DNA of 64,000 nucleotides, from the NCBI GenBank assembly GCA_043228905.1, contig JBHGNT010000015.1, forward strand, positions 12,834,001-12,898,000, written 5' to 3'. Positions 43,131 to 55,862 of this stretch are shown here, in pieces. The position numbers were made by a program, and so were the translations under genes. The notes beneath the pieces were generated by a model. It was not told the DNA's origin. It saw only the letters and a list, made by a program, of their open reading frames with translations, and did not search any database. Every line of letters starts with the position of its first letter. Within the stretch, counting starts at the first letter, position 1. The DNA comes from Azolla caroliniana. Its lineage: Eukaryota; Polypodiophyta.

Positions 43131-44100
43131 CCTAGGTTCAACATGTACTAGCGACGACCCCTTACGACATATGCAAGGTCAGGTCGGGTCGCCACCATTG
43201 CGTACATGATACTTCCTACGACTGATGCATAGCGTATCTTTCCATTGAGCTCTCCTCATAAGTTGAAGGAGACTCCATGTCTGTTAGTCATGTTGACATC
43301 GGGAGCAGAGTCAATGGCAACTTAGCGTTCTCCATGTGAAACCTTCTAAGCACCTTTTAGATGTAATCAGATTGGGAGAGTTGGAGATCTTCGTCATCCG
43401 ATTTTGCTCAATCATCATGCCCAAGATATGTCGGGCTTGTCCAAGTTCCTTCATCGAAAATTTATCGTAAAGGCTCCGCTTTAGTCTTCTGATTTTTGCT
43501 TGATTGCTCCCTGCAATCAACATTTTGTCGACATACAAGATCATGTAGATCCAGGACTCGTTGACCAGTTGTCGGATGTACATGCATGGGTCGAAGTTCG
43601 ACCGACTGTAGCTGAGCTACCGGATGTAGGTATCGAACTTCTGATACCACATTCTCGGCGTTTGCTTGAGGCCATATAGGCTCTTATTTAGTTTGTAGAT
43701 GAGACAACCTTGCTCCCCCGTCACCGTGAAGCATGCTGGTTGAGAAATGTAGATGTCTTCGTCAAGATCTCCATGTAGGAAGGTCGTTTTGACGTCAAGC
43801 TGCTCAAGCTCTAGGTCGTTCGTCGTCACCTAAGGGTGGTTATTTTGACTATTGGCAAGAAGATCTCATCATAGTCAACCCCATGTTCCTGTTTGAAACC
43901 TTTGGCGACGAGCCGAGCTTTGTACTTGGGTCGTTCCGAACCAGATACATATTTGTTTTGGTAGACCCATTTGCACGATAGTGGCTTCCGTCCAACTAGT
44001 AGTTCGACCAACTCCCATGTCTTGTTCGCATGTTCGAGTCCATCTTGGATCTCATGGCTTCGAGCCATGTGTCAGCATTCGGTGAGACTACAACTTCCTC
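43131..44100 (-). pseudogene. copia H reverse transcriptase
   Basis: RT in several minus-strand pieces. 44068-43826 has CKWVYQNKYVSGSERPKYKA and EHGVDYDEIF. 43829-43617 has LEQLDVKTTFLHGDLDEDIY and [18 protein letters not shown]. 43583-43311 has ILYVDKMLIAGSNQAKI, where the second Asp of the catalytic YVDD is Lys. Loss of that Asp and the frame changes show a dead enzyme. Confidence 0.82.
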
Positions 44101-46110
44101 GTACAAGCTGGGTTTGCCTACATTCGTATAATTGACGTAGTCAAGGCCTAGTTGATAAAACTCTGTTGGTTATCTAACTCGTCCAGATTTCTAAAATACG
44201 ATTTCAGTGATGTTGAATCATCCTCCCCTTCTTCGGGATCAATTGACAGAGGGATTGGTGCCTTGGTCGGTTTGGATTGGTCTTTCGGCACCTTGGGTGA
44301 TTTGGTCAATTTGACTATGTCTACTTCAACTCTATCTATATCAACTCTGCCTTTTTCGGTTGTGCCTAGGTTGAACGATTCGGCTCTTGCCGATGCAGCC
44401 CTTTGGTTTTATCGGCTCTTCTTGATTTTCCCTCTTCAACCCATTCAACTATTTTTGCTGATTAGGCCCTTGTCGACCTTTTAGTCGAATCGAATTCAAC
44501 TAATGGACCTTTAACTAATTCGGGTTCGATAGGGGGGTCGCTAGCTTGGTCGTCTTCAATTGTTTGTCGAGTCTCTGATTCACCTAGTCGGCTGGCCCTT
44601 CTTCGACCGATTTATCAAGGTCAAATGAGACCTTTCTAGATATTTTCTTTCATTGTGTTCAGTTAGAGAGTATTGAGTCTTCATTGAAAACCACGTTGCT
44701 GCTCCGGATCAATTTCCAGTTCTCTGTATCCCATAGCCGATAGTTGAAGTCACCGTTTATGTCGTAGCCAAGAAATATACACTTAAGTGCATGGGGTGCT
44801 AGCTTGGTATTCTTATCCTTGGGGATGAATAAGTAGGCTTTGCATCCGAATGTACGAAGCCTATCGTAGGTCAGCTTTTTGCCAGACCATAGTGCATGTG
44901 GCACTTTGAGCCGGATTGCTCTTGATGGTGAGAGATTGATCAAATAAACATCCATTTACAACGCTTCAGCCCAAAATTCCAGCTTTAGTTCAAATTGTTG
45001 GAGCATTGTCGTCACTCTCTGCTGGACCGTTCGATTGATCCGTTCCGCCACATCGTTTTGCATGGGAGTGTAAGGAATGATCTTTTGGTGCTGAATCCCT
45101 TTTTCAGACAGCTATTGTTTGAACGTTCGGGAGGTGTATTCACTTCCGTTGTTAGACTAGAGTGTCTTCACTCGGTGAACTAATCGGTTCTCTACTTCGG
45201 CTGACCACCGAGAGAAGACGTCGAGCGCTTCATCTTTCGACCTAATCGAGTAGGCCTAGACCTTCCGTGTAGAGTCATCTACGAATGTGATGAAGTACCG
45301 AGAGCCTCGTAGTGACCTTTCAAGCATCGACCCACAGATATCGGTGTGGACCAGTTCTAGGGGCTATCGTATTGTCTCATAATGGAGAGAGTGTGAACTT
45401 TGGATCTATTTCCCATAATTACAAGGCTCACAGAATTCTGTCTTTGTCTAGAGCTTTGAGATGTAGCCGATTGCAATAAGTCGGCCCAATCCGGCTTGTG
45501 ACATATGGCTGAGTTGGCCATGCCATAAGTTCGATTATGACGAATCGGCTACGTTCACATCATGATCGCCATCAATGGGTACAAGTTGTTGTACTTGTAT
45601 CCAAAGTCGATTTTCATATTTCCTTAAACTTGGTGCAGGATGATTGAATTGTCGTTCGACAATTGAATGGGGATCTTGCCGATCCCTGCTATTACGCAGT
45701 CTTGCCCATTGCCGAATCGAACTATGCCGCGGGCCTTAGTTGAATAGTTCGAAAACTATTCGATTTTGGGGGTCACGTGAAAAGTGGCGCTCGAGTCCAA
45801 CAACCATGTTGGTGTGTCATGCGCTAGGACTTCTCCGATTGTAGACTCCTCCACATAAAGGATTTCTCCCAATCGGGAGTCAACAACATTTACTTGGTTG
45901 CCAGTAGTAGACGGTTCGAATTAGAGTGTCCTTGTGTCCGATCGAATCGCCCACCGTTTTCCCTTATTTTTATTGACAAGCAGTCGAAGCATTGTGACTA
46001 GTTTTTCTGCAATGGGCGTAGAAAACACTTGATCGACTATTCCTCGACTTCGACTGTTGTCAACTATTCCTCCTTCTCAACTTTCTGTTGTTCGTTGTCG
46101 CCGAACAACA
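44101..46110 (-). pseudogene. copia H gag remnant and integrase
   Basis: The integrase C-terminal part is clear at 44955-44659 (LRTFGCKAYLFIPKDKNTKL, IFLGYDINGDFNYRL). Upstream of it (44990-45480) the core residues VDDSTRK, NNGSEYTS and NDVAERINRT can be read in broken frames. Before that come a pre-integrase stretch (HMSQAGLGRLIAIGYISKL) and a protease-like LDSSA position near 45800. Gag is almost entirely missing between the primer-binding site and a zinc-knuckle-like stretch at about 46000. 44101-44658 is the variable linker before RT. Confidence 0.65.
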
Positions 46111-46114
46111 AGGT

Positions 46115-46127
46115 CACTCTAATACCA
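46115..46127 (-). other. primer-binding site of copia H
   Basis: The minus strand reads TGGTATTAGAGTG, a two-base variant of the initiator methionine tRNA complement TGGTATCAGAGC, two bases from the LTR end. Confidence 0.75.
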
Positions 46128-46129
46128 AT

Positions 46130-46398
46130 TGTTGAATATAATATGCAGAAGAATATGTGAGAACTTGCAAGGTGATGTTAGACAAACAATGTGTGCAAGA
46201 CAGAGAAGTAGAATATGCACAATATGAAGAAAAGTAAGTAGCAAGATAACTCAAATGAAGCTCTAATGGAAACTTGTTATTTTATAACTCTCTCACTACA
46301 ATGTTACATTTGGGCTTATATATATAATCAAGCCTAACTTGGGGACGTGTTCACACTTAAGGATACAATTTGGAAAGAGTCGGCCTTTTATGCCAATG
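46130..46398 (-). repeat. 5' LTR of copia H
   Basis: Matches 39442-39714. Its outer end reads CCAATG where the other copy reads CCAACA, so the terminal dinucleotide has mutated. CACCC directly outside confirms the boundary. Confidence 0.85.
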
Positions 46399-46403
46399 CA
46401 CCC

Positions 46404-49400
46404 GTTGTGTGGTGTTGTTTCTAAAATGGCTCTTGATGTTCAATGTGGAAGCTGGTTTAAGCAAAAGAAGCCAAGAATATTAAATCTTTCATTTGGCCCA
46501 CTACAATAACAAAAATATTTGTCGACACCCAAAAAAGGTTCAATCATATGTTTCTTTTTCTCTCATTATCGATATGCTCCCTTTGGCCCATTGACAAGTC
46601 ATGCTTTATCTTGAGGCATTCACCTATTAACTCGAGACATTCAAGTCATCTTATTTGTGATAATTGTTGATAATATTTGCGGTGTTATTCATCCCAACGA
46701 ATTTGAATTCAAAAAATAAAAGAGGACAATGGAGATAACATTAGTCTCATGTATTACACATAGGGATCTAATGTCGATGAAGTGACATTTATTTCTTCTC
46801 TATTGAGAAACAAAATTGGGCCCTGGGCTTTTAGATATTCATTCTAAACTTGATCCTTTACTCCTAAGACATGTTATAGACTTTTTGGGCACTTGTTATG
46901 TAGTTCATGAGTTTTACCTATTGATTTAAATTTTTGACCATTGAAATCAACATCAACGTTGTACCAAATGTATGGCTATCACTCGAGGGATCATTATATA
47001 TGTAAACCATTCTATATAATGTGTGATTAAGTTTTGTTTAAAACACCAAATTTCGAAGTTTTCATGAGTTAAATATACTCCCTTTATCATTCATTCAATC
47101 CATAGTTACACCTTCACACCTTTGAATATATGATTAATGTATATAGAAATAGAATTTTTAAATACCTCTCTTGAGCTCATGTGATAGAATTATGCATTTT
47201 ATAGCCCCTCCCCAATGAGTGGCACTTCTTATTGCAATGATTAATTGGAAGGCACTATTGTTGATCTATATATTTGACAATTCTTGTGAGCATCACATAC
47301 TACTCAATGATGCATTAATTTCTCATTTATTGCCTTTATGCAAGATTTACATGTTGTAAGGGCTGAGATGAAACATGTCTTTCATTTGACCTTGAGGCAT
47401 TTTGAATTTCATGGAGGAACTTGCATTGCCAATTGTTTCGAAGGTAGATTTTCTTGTCTCCATTAGTAATAACTTAAAAAAAATCATCTACTAAAGCTAA
47501 GGATCATGGGTCTAGTAAAATAGAACATAACGCAAAACTAAATAATGTTGAAACTTTTGTGAAAATTTTGAGGAGCACAAGGATACTACTAGTGATATAT
47601 TCCTTTCAACTAGAAAAGTGTACATTCCTTTTGTAATGACTCTTGATGCACATGAAGTCATGAAGCCTAGTTTGGCATTATATGGCATGCATATAAATGG
47701 TGGATGATTTTCTTGAAGGTTTGGTGCTTTGTTATCCATACAATGGAAATAGATATTTATAGGAATCTAGCTATACTACAATACATAGTTATATTAAAGT
47801 GGTATTTTTCATATCGAAACTTGAGAAATACATTAATTTGTCTTAAGAACATATTAAAAGAATCAAGGGTGATGTGGAATTCGATGTGCACTATCCAATG
47901 GTACTTCGCCTTGTACAAAGGGTTTTGCCAAACATTAATAGAGGAAGAACTCTTGAGCAATATTGTTATTTTATTAATTAGAGTCAATATCTCCACTTTT
48001 AGCTAGTTAATAATGTTTTTTGTAAGATAGAATTTGGTCAACTAAGTGTCAAGGCTTATTCATTTTCTATCATCCTCTTATCTCTTGACCATAGTAGGGC
48101 AATATACTCAACTAGGCTCCTTTTCTTGGATGAGTCTCTACCTTTGAACTAAATGTTGCCCTAAAAGGTGCGACACCTTTTGTCCACACAATGTCTTGTG
48201 TGAATCCTAGGAGCTCATGTACCATGGATATTCTCTATAACATATGAAACAAGGTGTTAGTTATTTGTCGTTTATTAAACAACCAACAACCGCCCTCTTG
48301 AGTGTAGTCTACCAAAAGAGTAGTTCATTTAATGTTGTAGATGGGGCTAGTGTTTGCGTTAGGATTAACAACCCAACCTTAGTTAGAGAAATGGTTAGTT
48401 ATTTGTTTAGATGTATATAAGATAGGACTCAGGAGCTCCAATTGTATCATTCTTTATTGTAAATGTGTTTTGGAAATTTGGCACCATGATTTTACAATAT
48501 AAGTTAATCTATGTTTGTACCATAGTTTTTCGTCTTGATTAACCTTTACATTCTCTATTTTCCATACAACAGTTTTTCGTGATCTTAAAGTTGTAGATGG
48601 TTTATCGTTTTCATCCAGGAGTTTTGGAAGAGGCGATTTCATTGAAGTTGAATGTGATTCCTTATGAAACTAGTGAAGATGATGTCAAGAATGGGAAGTA
48701 GGAATCTTGGTGGGCCAATTCCACAATCTCTAATAATATTAGACAAGAATCTTCAATAAGACAAACTACACATTGTGAAATTTAAATGGGCCACCATGCT
48801 AAATTTCCATGAATCAAGGACATTGCATTGGTGTTGTGACTATAGGTAGGCGAAACTTGCATGAGAGTCAAAGGTAATTTCATTGATGTCGTTACCTTGT
48901 ATAACTTAGCAAACAATGAAAACGTGATCTATAACAATGAATTGGCTTGGGGGAGGATTTGGGAGATGTTTCACTTTTTGGAAAGGAGACACTATCATTA
49001 TGTGGTGTGCTCATGGGGGGAAAAGCATCAAACTCTAGGTTTATGATGGGTTGAAGGTTAGGATGAAGGTCATACTGAGAAAGAATGTGGCAGGATTTCT
49101 CGAAGATAAATGTGAATTAAGGTAGAAACATTGCCAAAACTTTTAAATTGAGCTTGGAATTGTGAATCAAGAAGGTAGGCAAGAGCAATGATGACAAAAG
49201 GTGGCGTGTTGTTTTGTGTAAATCATGATTGAACAAGGATTGCAAAGAATTTTTTGGCTTGTAAAACTAAGCATGGTGTGCAAATATATGTGAAATCGAC
49301 GAAAGATGGATATCGGAGTTTCACACCAAAGGATTCGACACACCTAGACGAGGGGATCATTGTTAGGGTCGTGAAAGAATTTTCAAGACATGATTCCAAG

Positions 49401-50028
49401 ATCTAAGCGAGAAGAATGAATTTCAGATTATAAGAGTCAAATCAATCAAGAAGACTGAGACCAATGTCCGACAAAAGTGGATAGATTTGTGATTTCAATG
49501 AATTTATTTCCTCAAAGGAGGGCCCATCTTCAAGCATTTTAAGGTCAAAGGAAAACTTTCCTCAAACCAAGGAAAGCCCTAGTTCAAGGAAGGTCTATTT
49601 TGAGGAAGTCAACATTGCCGCTAAAATGCCATGTCAGCTACCCCATGTCAACTAGTACATTAGTTGCCACATTACCCTGCCCCATCATCTACCAACATTT
49701 AAGACCCTAGCCTCAAACTTTAAAACCCCTTTCTTATTTCCCAAAATACAAGAGCCAAAGTTCAATGACATATGGTACAACCTGGAAATTGTGGTACAAT
49801 GACATATGGTGGGCCAAAGTTCAAAATTGCATGCACTTGGTTAATTAGGCATGTGACAAGTGCCAATGCATGAGTTAGGTAAGAAATGTTCCTTGTACTT
49901 CAAAAGGGCTTGATTGCATGCTACTTTGCGAAGAATAACACTCTCCACACTCCTACAATGTAATAAAAAGAGGCCTCTTCCATTGCATGATACTCTCTGA
50001 AGTATAACACTCTCTACACTCCTTGAAG
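46404..50028. other. 3.6 kb unrecognised intergenic sequence
   Basis: AT-rich with only short open frames (for example 47512-47739 and 47757-47996 on the minus strand, 48861-49046 on the plus strand), none of which shows a familiar domain. Sequence at about 49300-49900 has the look of decayed LTR or element leader (purine-rich GACGAGGGGATCATTG at about 49337), but no partner copy lies in the window. Confidence 0.35.
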
Positions 50029-50362
50029 GTTGAATATGTGCCTTGAGTCGACTGATGTGTGATTGGTCGACTTGTGTGGAATATGAATATGGATCTTGTT
50101 AATGGGAATGAGCAAGCATGTAGACAAGTAGAATAGAAGGTGCATTGTTTAATCTCAACAAAGATATACAAGAGAGGTGGAGAAAGATAGTTACATAGTT
50201 AGAGTATGAGAATGAGACTAATACTATTCAAAATCCCGCCGAACTGTATTACAAGACTTATTCCCATATATTTATACTTAGGGCAACTAAGCCCTAACTC
50301 CCTTAGGAAGTGTTCACACTAAGAAGATACAACATGGGTAGAGTGGGACTTTTATCCCAACA
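50029..50362 (-). repeat. 3' LTR of copia I (lower end approximate)
   Basis: Minus strand starts TGTTGGGATAAAAGTCCC at 50362, preceded by the pyrimidine complement of a polypurine tract (AACTCCC). It has the same beginning style as LTR H. The lower end is estimated at GGTTGAATATG (50029), matching TGTTGAATATR at the end of LTR H. Confidence 0.65.
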
Positions 50363-52179
50363 AACTCCCTTGTAAAATGACTTTTTATTTATTTTTAGTA
50401 ACGCTTTTATTACCCTTGTAAAATGACTACTTATAATAATGTAGGGGTGATCTCCCTTGTAAACTTTAAATACAATTTCAATTTGAATTACAATTTGAAT
50501 TTACAAGTGAAGGGGCTAATTCTCAAATCAGAAGTGGTCGAATCAGGTTGGGTCGGTACTTTAGTCCTATGGCCTTTAGCCCTTCTATCTTGGAATTTCG
50601 ACCCTTCGGCTTGGTCAACTCATTGGATCTCTGGCTCAATCAACTGACTTGGCTTTCAGTATTCTTTCCCCCTTTCGACCCTTTTGGTCCTGTGATCGGC
50701 TTTTGGCTTTTTTAGCCCTTCAATTATCTTTCGGCCTTTTGGCTCCTTTGGGTTCTATGGGTTATTCGGCCTCCATGTTCTACTCAGATTGATATAGTCC
50801 CATTTGGCTCCTTAGTGCTCTAAAGTGGTGATCCAGGAGCGGCTTCGCTAGGCTATCGACGATGTTCACCTTGGTATCGACTTTTCAGACTTCAAGATTT
50901 TGATCAGTGACAAACTCCTGAATATGATGATACCTCACCTCTATGTGCTTCGTCTTCGAGTGATAAATGGGGCTCTGCACAAGAATCCAAGATGAATTGC
51001 ACTCTGTAAGTCACAATACAAGGCCGGAGTATTTTGGACGATTTGTCTCTTAGCCGAAAAGTCAGCCAATAGCCGTTGCAACCAAATTGCTTCCATTGCT
51101 GCCTCCAACGTGAAAATGTATTTGGCCTTTGTTGTAGAGAGTGTCGTACATTCTTGGAGTTTCGACCTCCATGAAATTGCTCCACCTCCGTAGGTGAAAA
51201 CGTAGCCTGACGTTGACTTCTGATTGTCGAGATTGCCGACATAATCGGAGTTGGTGAGGCCTTCAACTTTGGTCGGATGATTAGAGCCGAATGTCATATG
51301 CATACTCTCGGTTCCCCGAAGGTATCTGAATATGTGTTTCATTGCTTCCTAGTGCTTCTTTCCGAGATTAGACATGTAGCGACTGGTAGCTCCTACGACA
51401 TATGCAAGCTCGGGATGAGTGGCTACGATCGCATACATGCATAGGGAATATGTCACATTGGCTCTTTCTCAACCTCTATGGAGGGAGATTCTCTGCCCAA
51501 TAGTTGGATACACATCGGGAGCGGTGTCAGTGCGGGCTTCAACATATCCATGTTGAATCGTCTTAGCACTTTTCGGATGTAGTTGGATTGGGAGAGTTGT
51601 AGGATCTTCTTTGTCCTGTCTCACTCTATCCTCATCCCAAGTTGTGTCAGGCCTCTCTGAGTTCCTTCATCGGGATTTTCTCGTGAAGTTCTTGCTTTAG
51701 CTTCCTAAATTTGGCCCTATCACTCCTTGCGATGTCGTCAACGTAAAGGATCAGGTATATCTTGGACTCATTGGATAATTCCCGAACATACATACAAGGT
51801 TTGGAGTCGGACCGGTTGTATCCAAGCTACCGATTGTGGGAATTGAATTTTTGGTACCAAAATCTCCACAACTGTTTCAAGCCGTAAAGTCTTTTCTTCA
51901 GTCGGCATACAAAGTGATTCTCCTCCCCCGTTGCTGTGAAGCTTGCTCGTTGAGACATATGGATGTCTTCCTCTAAATCTCTGTGTAGGAAAGTTGCTTT
52001 TACGTCCATTTGTTCAAGATCTAGATCTTTGGTCACAATGACTCCTAAGTGGGACTGAAGGATCGTCATCTTGATTAAGGGAGAGAAAATCTCATCGTAG
52101 TGGATGTCATGTTCTTGTTTCTATCCCTTCACGACGAGTTGAGCTTTATAGTTGGGTGGATCCAAACAAGATAGATATT
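50363..52179 (-). pseudogene. copia element I: RT and RNase H remnant
   Basis: RNase H is at 51342-50840 (FRYLRGTESMHMTFG, LTNSDYVGNLDNQKSTSGY, then the KVNIVDSLAKPL end in another frame). RT lies at 52150-51370 (EHDIHYDEIFSPLIKMTIL, LEQMDVKATFLHRDLEEDI, RLYGLKQ). The element stops at about 52180, where the RT motif following YKYLS is cut by the LTR of element J. 50363-50820 is spacer between RNase H and the polypurine tract. The rest of I would lie beyond J, K and N, outside the window. Confidence 0.78.
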
Positions 52180-52463
52180 TGTATCTATGAAGAATGATAG
52201 GCATAGATGGTGCTATGTAGCAGAAGTGAGCTTTGTGTGTGAGTGTATGTGCATGTGATGCAACAGAGAGAGAGAGAGAGAGAGAGCCTAAACAAGAAAG
52301 TTGTATATTACCTCCAACAATTACTCACTTACAAAAGGTTGGTTTAAATACCAACTAGTATAGGGCAAATGCCCTTTCAACTAATTACAAATCTATCCTA
52401 GTAAGTTGTCCACTGACTAGTGTGAACATTGTCCCTATGGGAAGTTGAGTTCGATTCTCAACA
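52180..52463 (-). repeat. 3' LTR of copia J (lower end approximate)
   Basis: Minus strand starts TGTTGAGAATCGAACTC at 52463 after a purine-rich CAAAGGGGCG. A (GA)n tract lies at about 52265-52288. The lower end at TG 52180 is inferred from where copia I coding sequence breaks off. Confidence 0.65.
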
Positions 52464-54158
52464 CGCCCCTTTGAATACAACTTCCAGATGTCGAAATGTT
52501 GGTTCGGTTCGATCTTCGAAAAACTTCAATTCGACTGAATCGGCTTTGGCTTTCGAGTTGTTTTGGTTGTTATCATATTTCAACTCCTTTGGTTGGCTTC
52601 GATCGGCTGCTGTTCGACATCGATGATTACTGTTGTTTTTTGGTACTCCCCCTCAAGTGCGGCTGGTCGGTGATCGAGAGACCTAGGTTCGTCGCAAACT
52701 GCTGCAACTTGTCGATCCCCAGGGCTTTAGTGAAGATGTTAGCTACCTGAAGATTCGTGTTGATGTGTCGTAAATCGACATCTCTAGCTTGAACACGCTC
52801 TCGGATGAAGTGATAGTGCACTTCGATATGCGTAGTCCACACGTGGAACACCGAGTTCCGAGCTAGGTAGATACTGCTCATGTTGTCGTAGTATAAGCGA
52901 ACCAGATTCGTGATGGGAGCACCCAGATCCTTCAAAATGCGTTTGAGCCAAACGGTCTCGCATGCAGCGACTACCGTGCCCCTGTATTCGGCCTTTGTAC
53001 TGGACAATGCGACTGTCGGTTGCTTCTTGCTGCTCTAGGAGATCGCTTCGCTGCGAGGGAGAAGACGAAACCTGATGTTGATCGTCTATTGGCCTTATAG
53101 CCAGCCCAATCTGCGTTTGTGTACCCTTCTAGTTGAATAAGTGTATTTGACTTATACATGATGCCATAATCCATCGTTGTACTGACATACTGAAGTATCC
53201 TCTTAGCGCAATCGAGATGATCATTTCGTGGGTTCTGCATGAATTGGCTAAGTAGGCCGACTGAATAGTTGAGGTTAGGTCATGTGATGGTTAGATAGAT
53301 TAGACTGCCAATTAGTTGTCGATATTGAGTTGGATCACACTCGGTTGTGCCCGAATTGACATCGAGCTTGAGATTTCTGTCGAGAGGGGTAGACAGAGGT
53401 TTCCACTCGGTCATCTGAACTTGTAGAGTAAGTTGAGAACGTAGTGCCGTTGAGAGATCAATAGCCCGACCGGTGTCCAAATTACTTCAATACCAAGGAA
53501 GTAATGGAGTTCGTGCATATCTTTCATTTCGAATCTTCCGAATAGGAGTGATTTAATCTTATTGATCTCGACGAGATCCTTTCGCCCGATGACTAGATCA
53601 TGCCACCCTTTTGCTGTTGCGAGTGCAATAACTATTCGCACCATTGCCATCTTTGCCACTGGGGCAAATGTCTCCTCGTAATCGACGTCGTGCGTTTGTG
53701 CGTATCCTTTTGCGAAGAGTCGAGCTTACGAGGTTCTTTTCACGGGTGGACCGGCGTACCTTCTCGTTTGCAGACACTAATGCTTTCTTCACTCCATTTA
53801 TCCGGATGTCGAGGCCTTCGAACTCACTGTCGAGGGAGTGAGTCGATTCGTTGCCGTCGAATTGATCGTCTTCATACGCCGGTATTTTCGCCTTGCCTTT
53901 GTCCATCTTCGGACTAGGATGAGATGTGCTTTGGTTGCTCGGGGGCGCTTGTGGGCCACTAAGCCTTGTCATAATCGGACTTTCTTCGAACATGTGTTTG
54001 AGTCGATCTCCATATTCTATCTCTTGTTCGGAGGATTCCGGGTCAAACCGAGTTAAAATTGAGGTTGTCTCTTGTGCGTACCAGGATGCTGACTTGTTGA
54101 AAATGACATCTTGAACTACACGAACCTTTTGAGTTGAGGGGTTATAGCACTTGTACCC
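52464..54158 (-). pseudogene. copia element J: integrase C-terminus to RNase H
   Basis: From high to low coordinates, the integrase tail and linker (54170-53700) have GYKCYNPSTQKVRVVQDVIF, and a cluster of RT fragments follows. 53659-53411 has FEMKDMHELHYFLGIEVI, and 53480-53280 has PLSTPLDRNLKL and YRQLIGSLIYLTIT. RNase H (53240-52627) has LEGYTNADWAGYKANRRSTS and HIEVHYHFIRERVQARDV. Much of the RT core, including YVDD, is deleted between about 53660 and 53600. The element is cut at 54159 by the LTR of copia K. Confidence 0.78.
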
Positions 54159-54553
54159 TGTAGAAAGCAACGTGCGGAAGCAAGTATGAAGACCGAACAG
54201 AAGGAAGGAAACTCAGGTTTAATGGAGAGCTTGAGCTTACACGGTATACACGGGAGAGACAGAGAGAGTGAGAGAGAAGACACAAAAAACTATATTCAAC
54301 AATAATACTCAGTCTGTACATAAGACGTGCTCAGTGAACACTTTTATACAAGCCCTAGAAGGACTGACCGAAGTACTGACAATACTTCAATGCTCATCAA
54401 GAGCTCCTACACTAACTCCCAAATATATTCCTTACGGAATATCTTTCCTAACGACCTCCCGGTTTACGCACTCGGCCTAGCCGATTGGTCCCAACCGATC
54501 TAGTCCTCGGCTTCTTCAGCCGAACCGGCCGATGTTGAGCTTGTCTCTCAACA
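54159..54553 (-). repeat. 3' LTR of copia K
   Basis: 395 bp. The minus strand starts TGTTGAGAGACAAGC at 54553 after the tract TTGAGGGGGAG, and the plus-strand left end is TGTAGAAAGCAACG at 54159, where copia J coding sequence is interrupted. It belongs to the same LTR style as J. Confidence 0.8.
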
Positions 54554-55126
54554 CTCCCCCTCAAGCTCAACTCGAGGCTCTTCGGGATCCTCGGGCTCAC
54601 AGCTCCGGTTCCTCCTGGCTTCACGCCTCGCTCACGCTCCTCGACCTGTCCGACTCCGCGCGCTTCAACCCTTCCGGTCGGCACGTCTGCTCATGCGGCC
54701 CTTATCAGCTCTTCTGCTGTTGCGGTGTCGACACTTCTTCTGCTGCCTTTTCTTCTGCTTGGGCCTCGGTTGATTCAACGTGTCTGAATCAAACATCCGA
54801 ACCGACTCGGCTACCTCCGATCGGTTTTCGCTCTCGTCCGAGTTGGCTGTCTCCAACTCGTCTTCGGTCTTCTCGCCTTCGATGGCGTCATCTTCTCCAT
54901 GCGTGGTTGGCTTCGGCTCTCTCCTTCGGTTGCTCCCCTTCTGTCTGCTTCCGAACTTTTCCGCGGGTCCGCCCTCGGCTTCTTCAGCCGATCCGATGTC
55001 GAACTTGTCAACCGACTCGGTGTCGCGGTGTCTGCTCCTTTCCTGCTGACTTGCTTGGTCGTTCGGGACTATTCTCCCCCTCAAGTTCGGCACGTCAAGG
55101 TGATGCAACCCGAGTGCACCTGAGAA
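54554..55126 (-). pseudogene. charged C-terminal extension of copia K pol
   Basis: Beyond the normal end of RNase H (HLDVPNLRG near 55090) the same frame stays open to 54665, adding about 135 residues rich in Glu, Arg, Ser and Lys (for example GSAEEAEGGPAEKFGSRQKG). A second TTGAGGGGGAG tract (complement of about 55075-55088) lies at the RNase H end. A block resembling the LTR start (CTCGGCTTCTTCAGCCGA) is present at 54976 and again at 54506. This suggests that a duplication of the LTR edge or an acquired segment was placed between RNase H and the present LTR. Confidence 0.5.
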
Positions 55127-55857
55127 TTGCCGCAACTTGTCCAGACCAAGAGGCTTGGTGAAGATGTCGGCAGCCTGCCGATCCGTCGGAACGTACTGAA
55201 GTTCGACTTCACCGGAAAGGACACGCTCACGGACGAAATGGTAGTGCACCTCAATGTGCTTGGTCCGTGCGTGGAAGACGGGGTTCTTCACGAGTTGGAT
55301 GCTGCTGAGGTTGTCGTAGTAGATCGTTGTTGGATCTGACACCTCCTCTTGCAGGTCCTTAAGAAGCCGCTTCAACCATATGGCTTCACATGTCGCGACA
55401 ACCGCTCCTCGGTACTCAGCTTCGGTGCTCGACAGTGCAACTGTCGGCTGCTTCTTACTGCTCCACGCGATCGCGGCACTCCCGAGGGAGAACGCGTATC
55501 CGGACGTGGATCAGCGATCGGCGGCGTTGCCAGCCCAATCAACATCGGTATAGCCGACTAACTGCGCGACTGCACCGGTCCGATATAGCAGTCCACGGTC
55601 CTTAGTGCCGCTTACGTACCGAAGTACGCGTTGTGCACACTGAAGGTGCTCCTCGGTAGGTCGCGCCATGAACTGACTGATCACTCCGACCGGATAACTG
55701 AGGTCGGGTCGGGTGATGGTCAAGTATATGAGGCTACCGACAATTTGTCGGAACCTCGTCGGGTCGCATACCTTTCCCGTATCGGGACGAAGCTTGACGG
55801 TTCTGTCCAGAGGAGTCAAGATGGACTTACAGTCGGCCATCCCGAGTTTGAAGAGCA
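55127..55857 (-). pseudogene. copia K RNase H and RT C-terminal part
   Basis: 55879-55511 has CKSILTPLDRTVKLRPDTGK, FRQIVGSLIYLTITRPDLSY, and VGYTDVDWAGNAADR. 55375-55127 has KRLLKDLQEEVSDPTTIYYD and HIEVHYHFVRERVLSGEVEL. It is separated from the upstream RT by solo LTR M at a Met-Leu codon pair. A frame change near 55510-55380 marks decay. Confidence 0.85.
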
Positions 55858-55862
55858 TACTC

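Larger units (their letters stand above)
39442..46398 (-). mobile_element. copia element H with nested TIR insertion
   Basis: A minus-strand Ty1/copia element bounded by 273-bp and 269-bp LTRs and a CACCC target duplication (39437-39441 and 46399-46403). From the 5' (high) end it has LTR, primer-binding site, a gag reduced to a remnant, integrase, RT, and RNase H split by a 2.4 kb insertion, then spacer, polypurine tract and LTR. Stops and frame changes throughout mean it is long dead. It is related to element I (similar LTR start TGTTGGSATAAAAG). Confidence 0.85.

Noticed and set aside
49300-49950. LTR of an additional gypsy element
   Set aside because: The sequence style suggests it, but no partner copy, primer-binding site or TG/CA ends could be defined.
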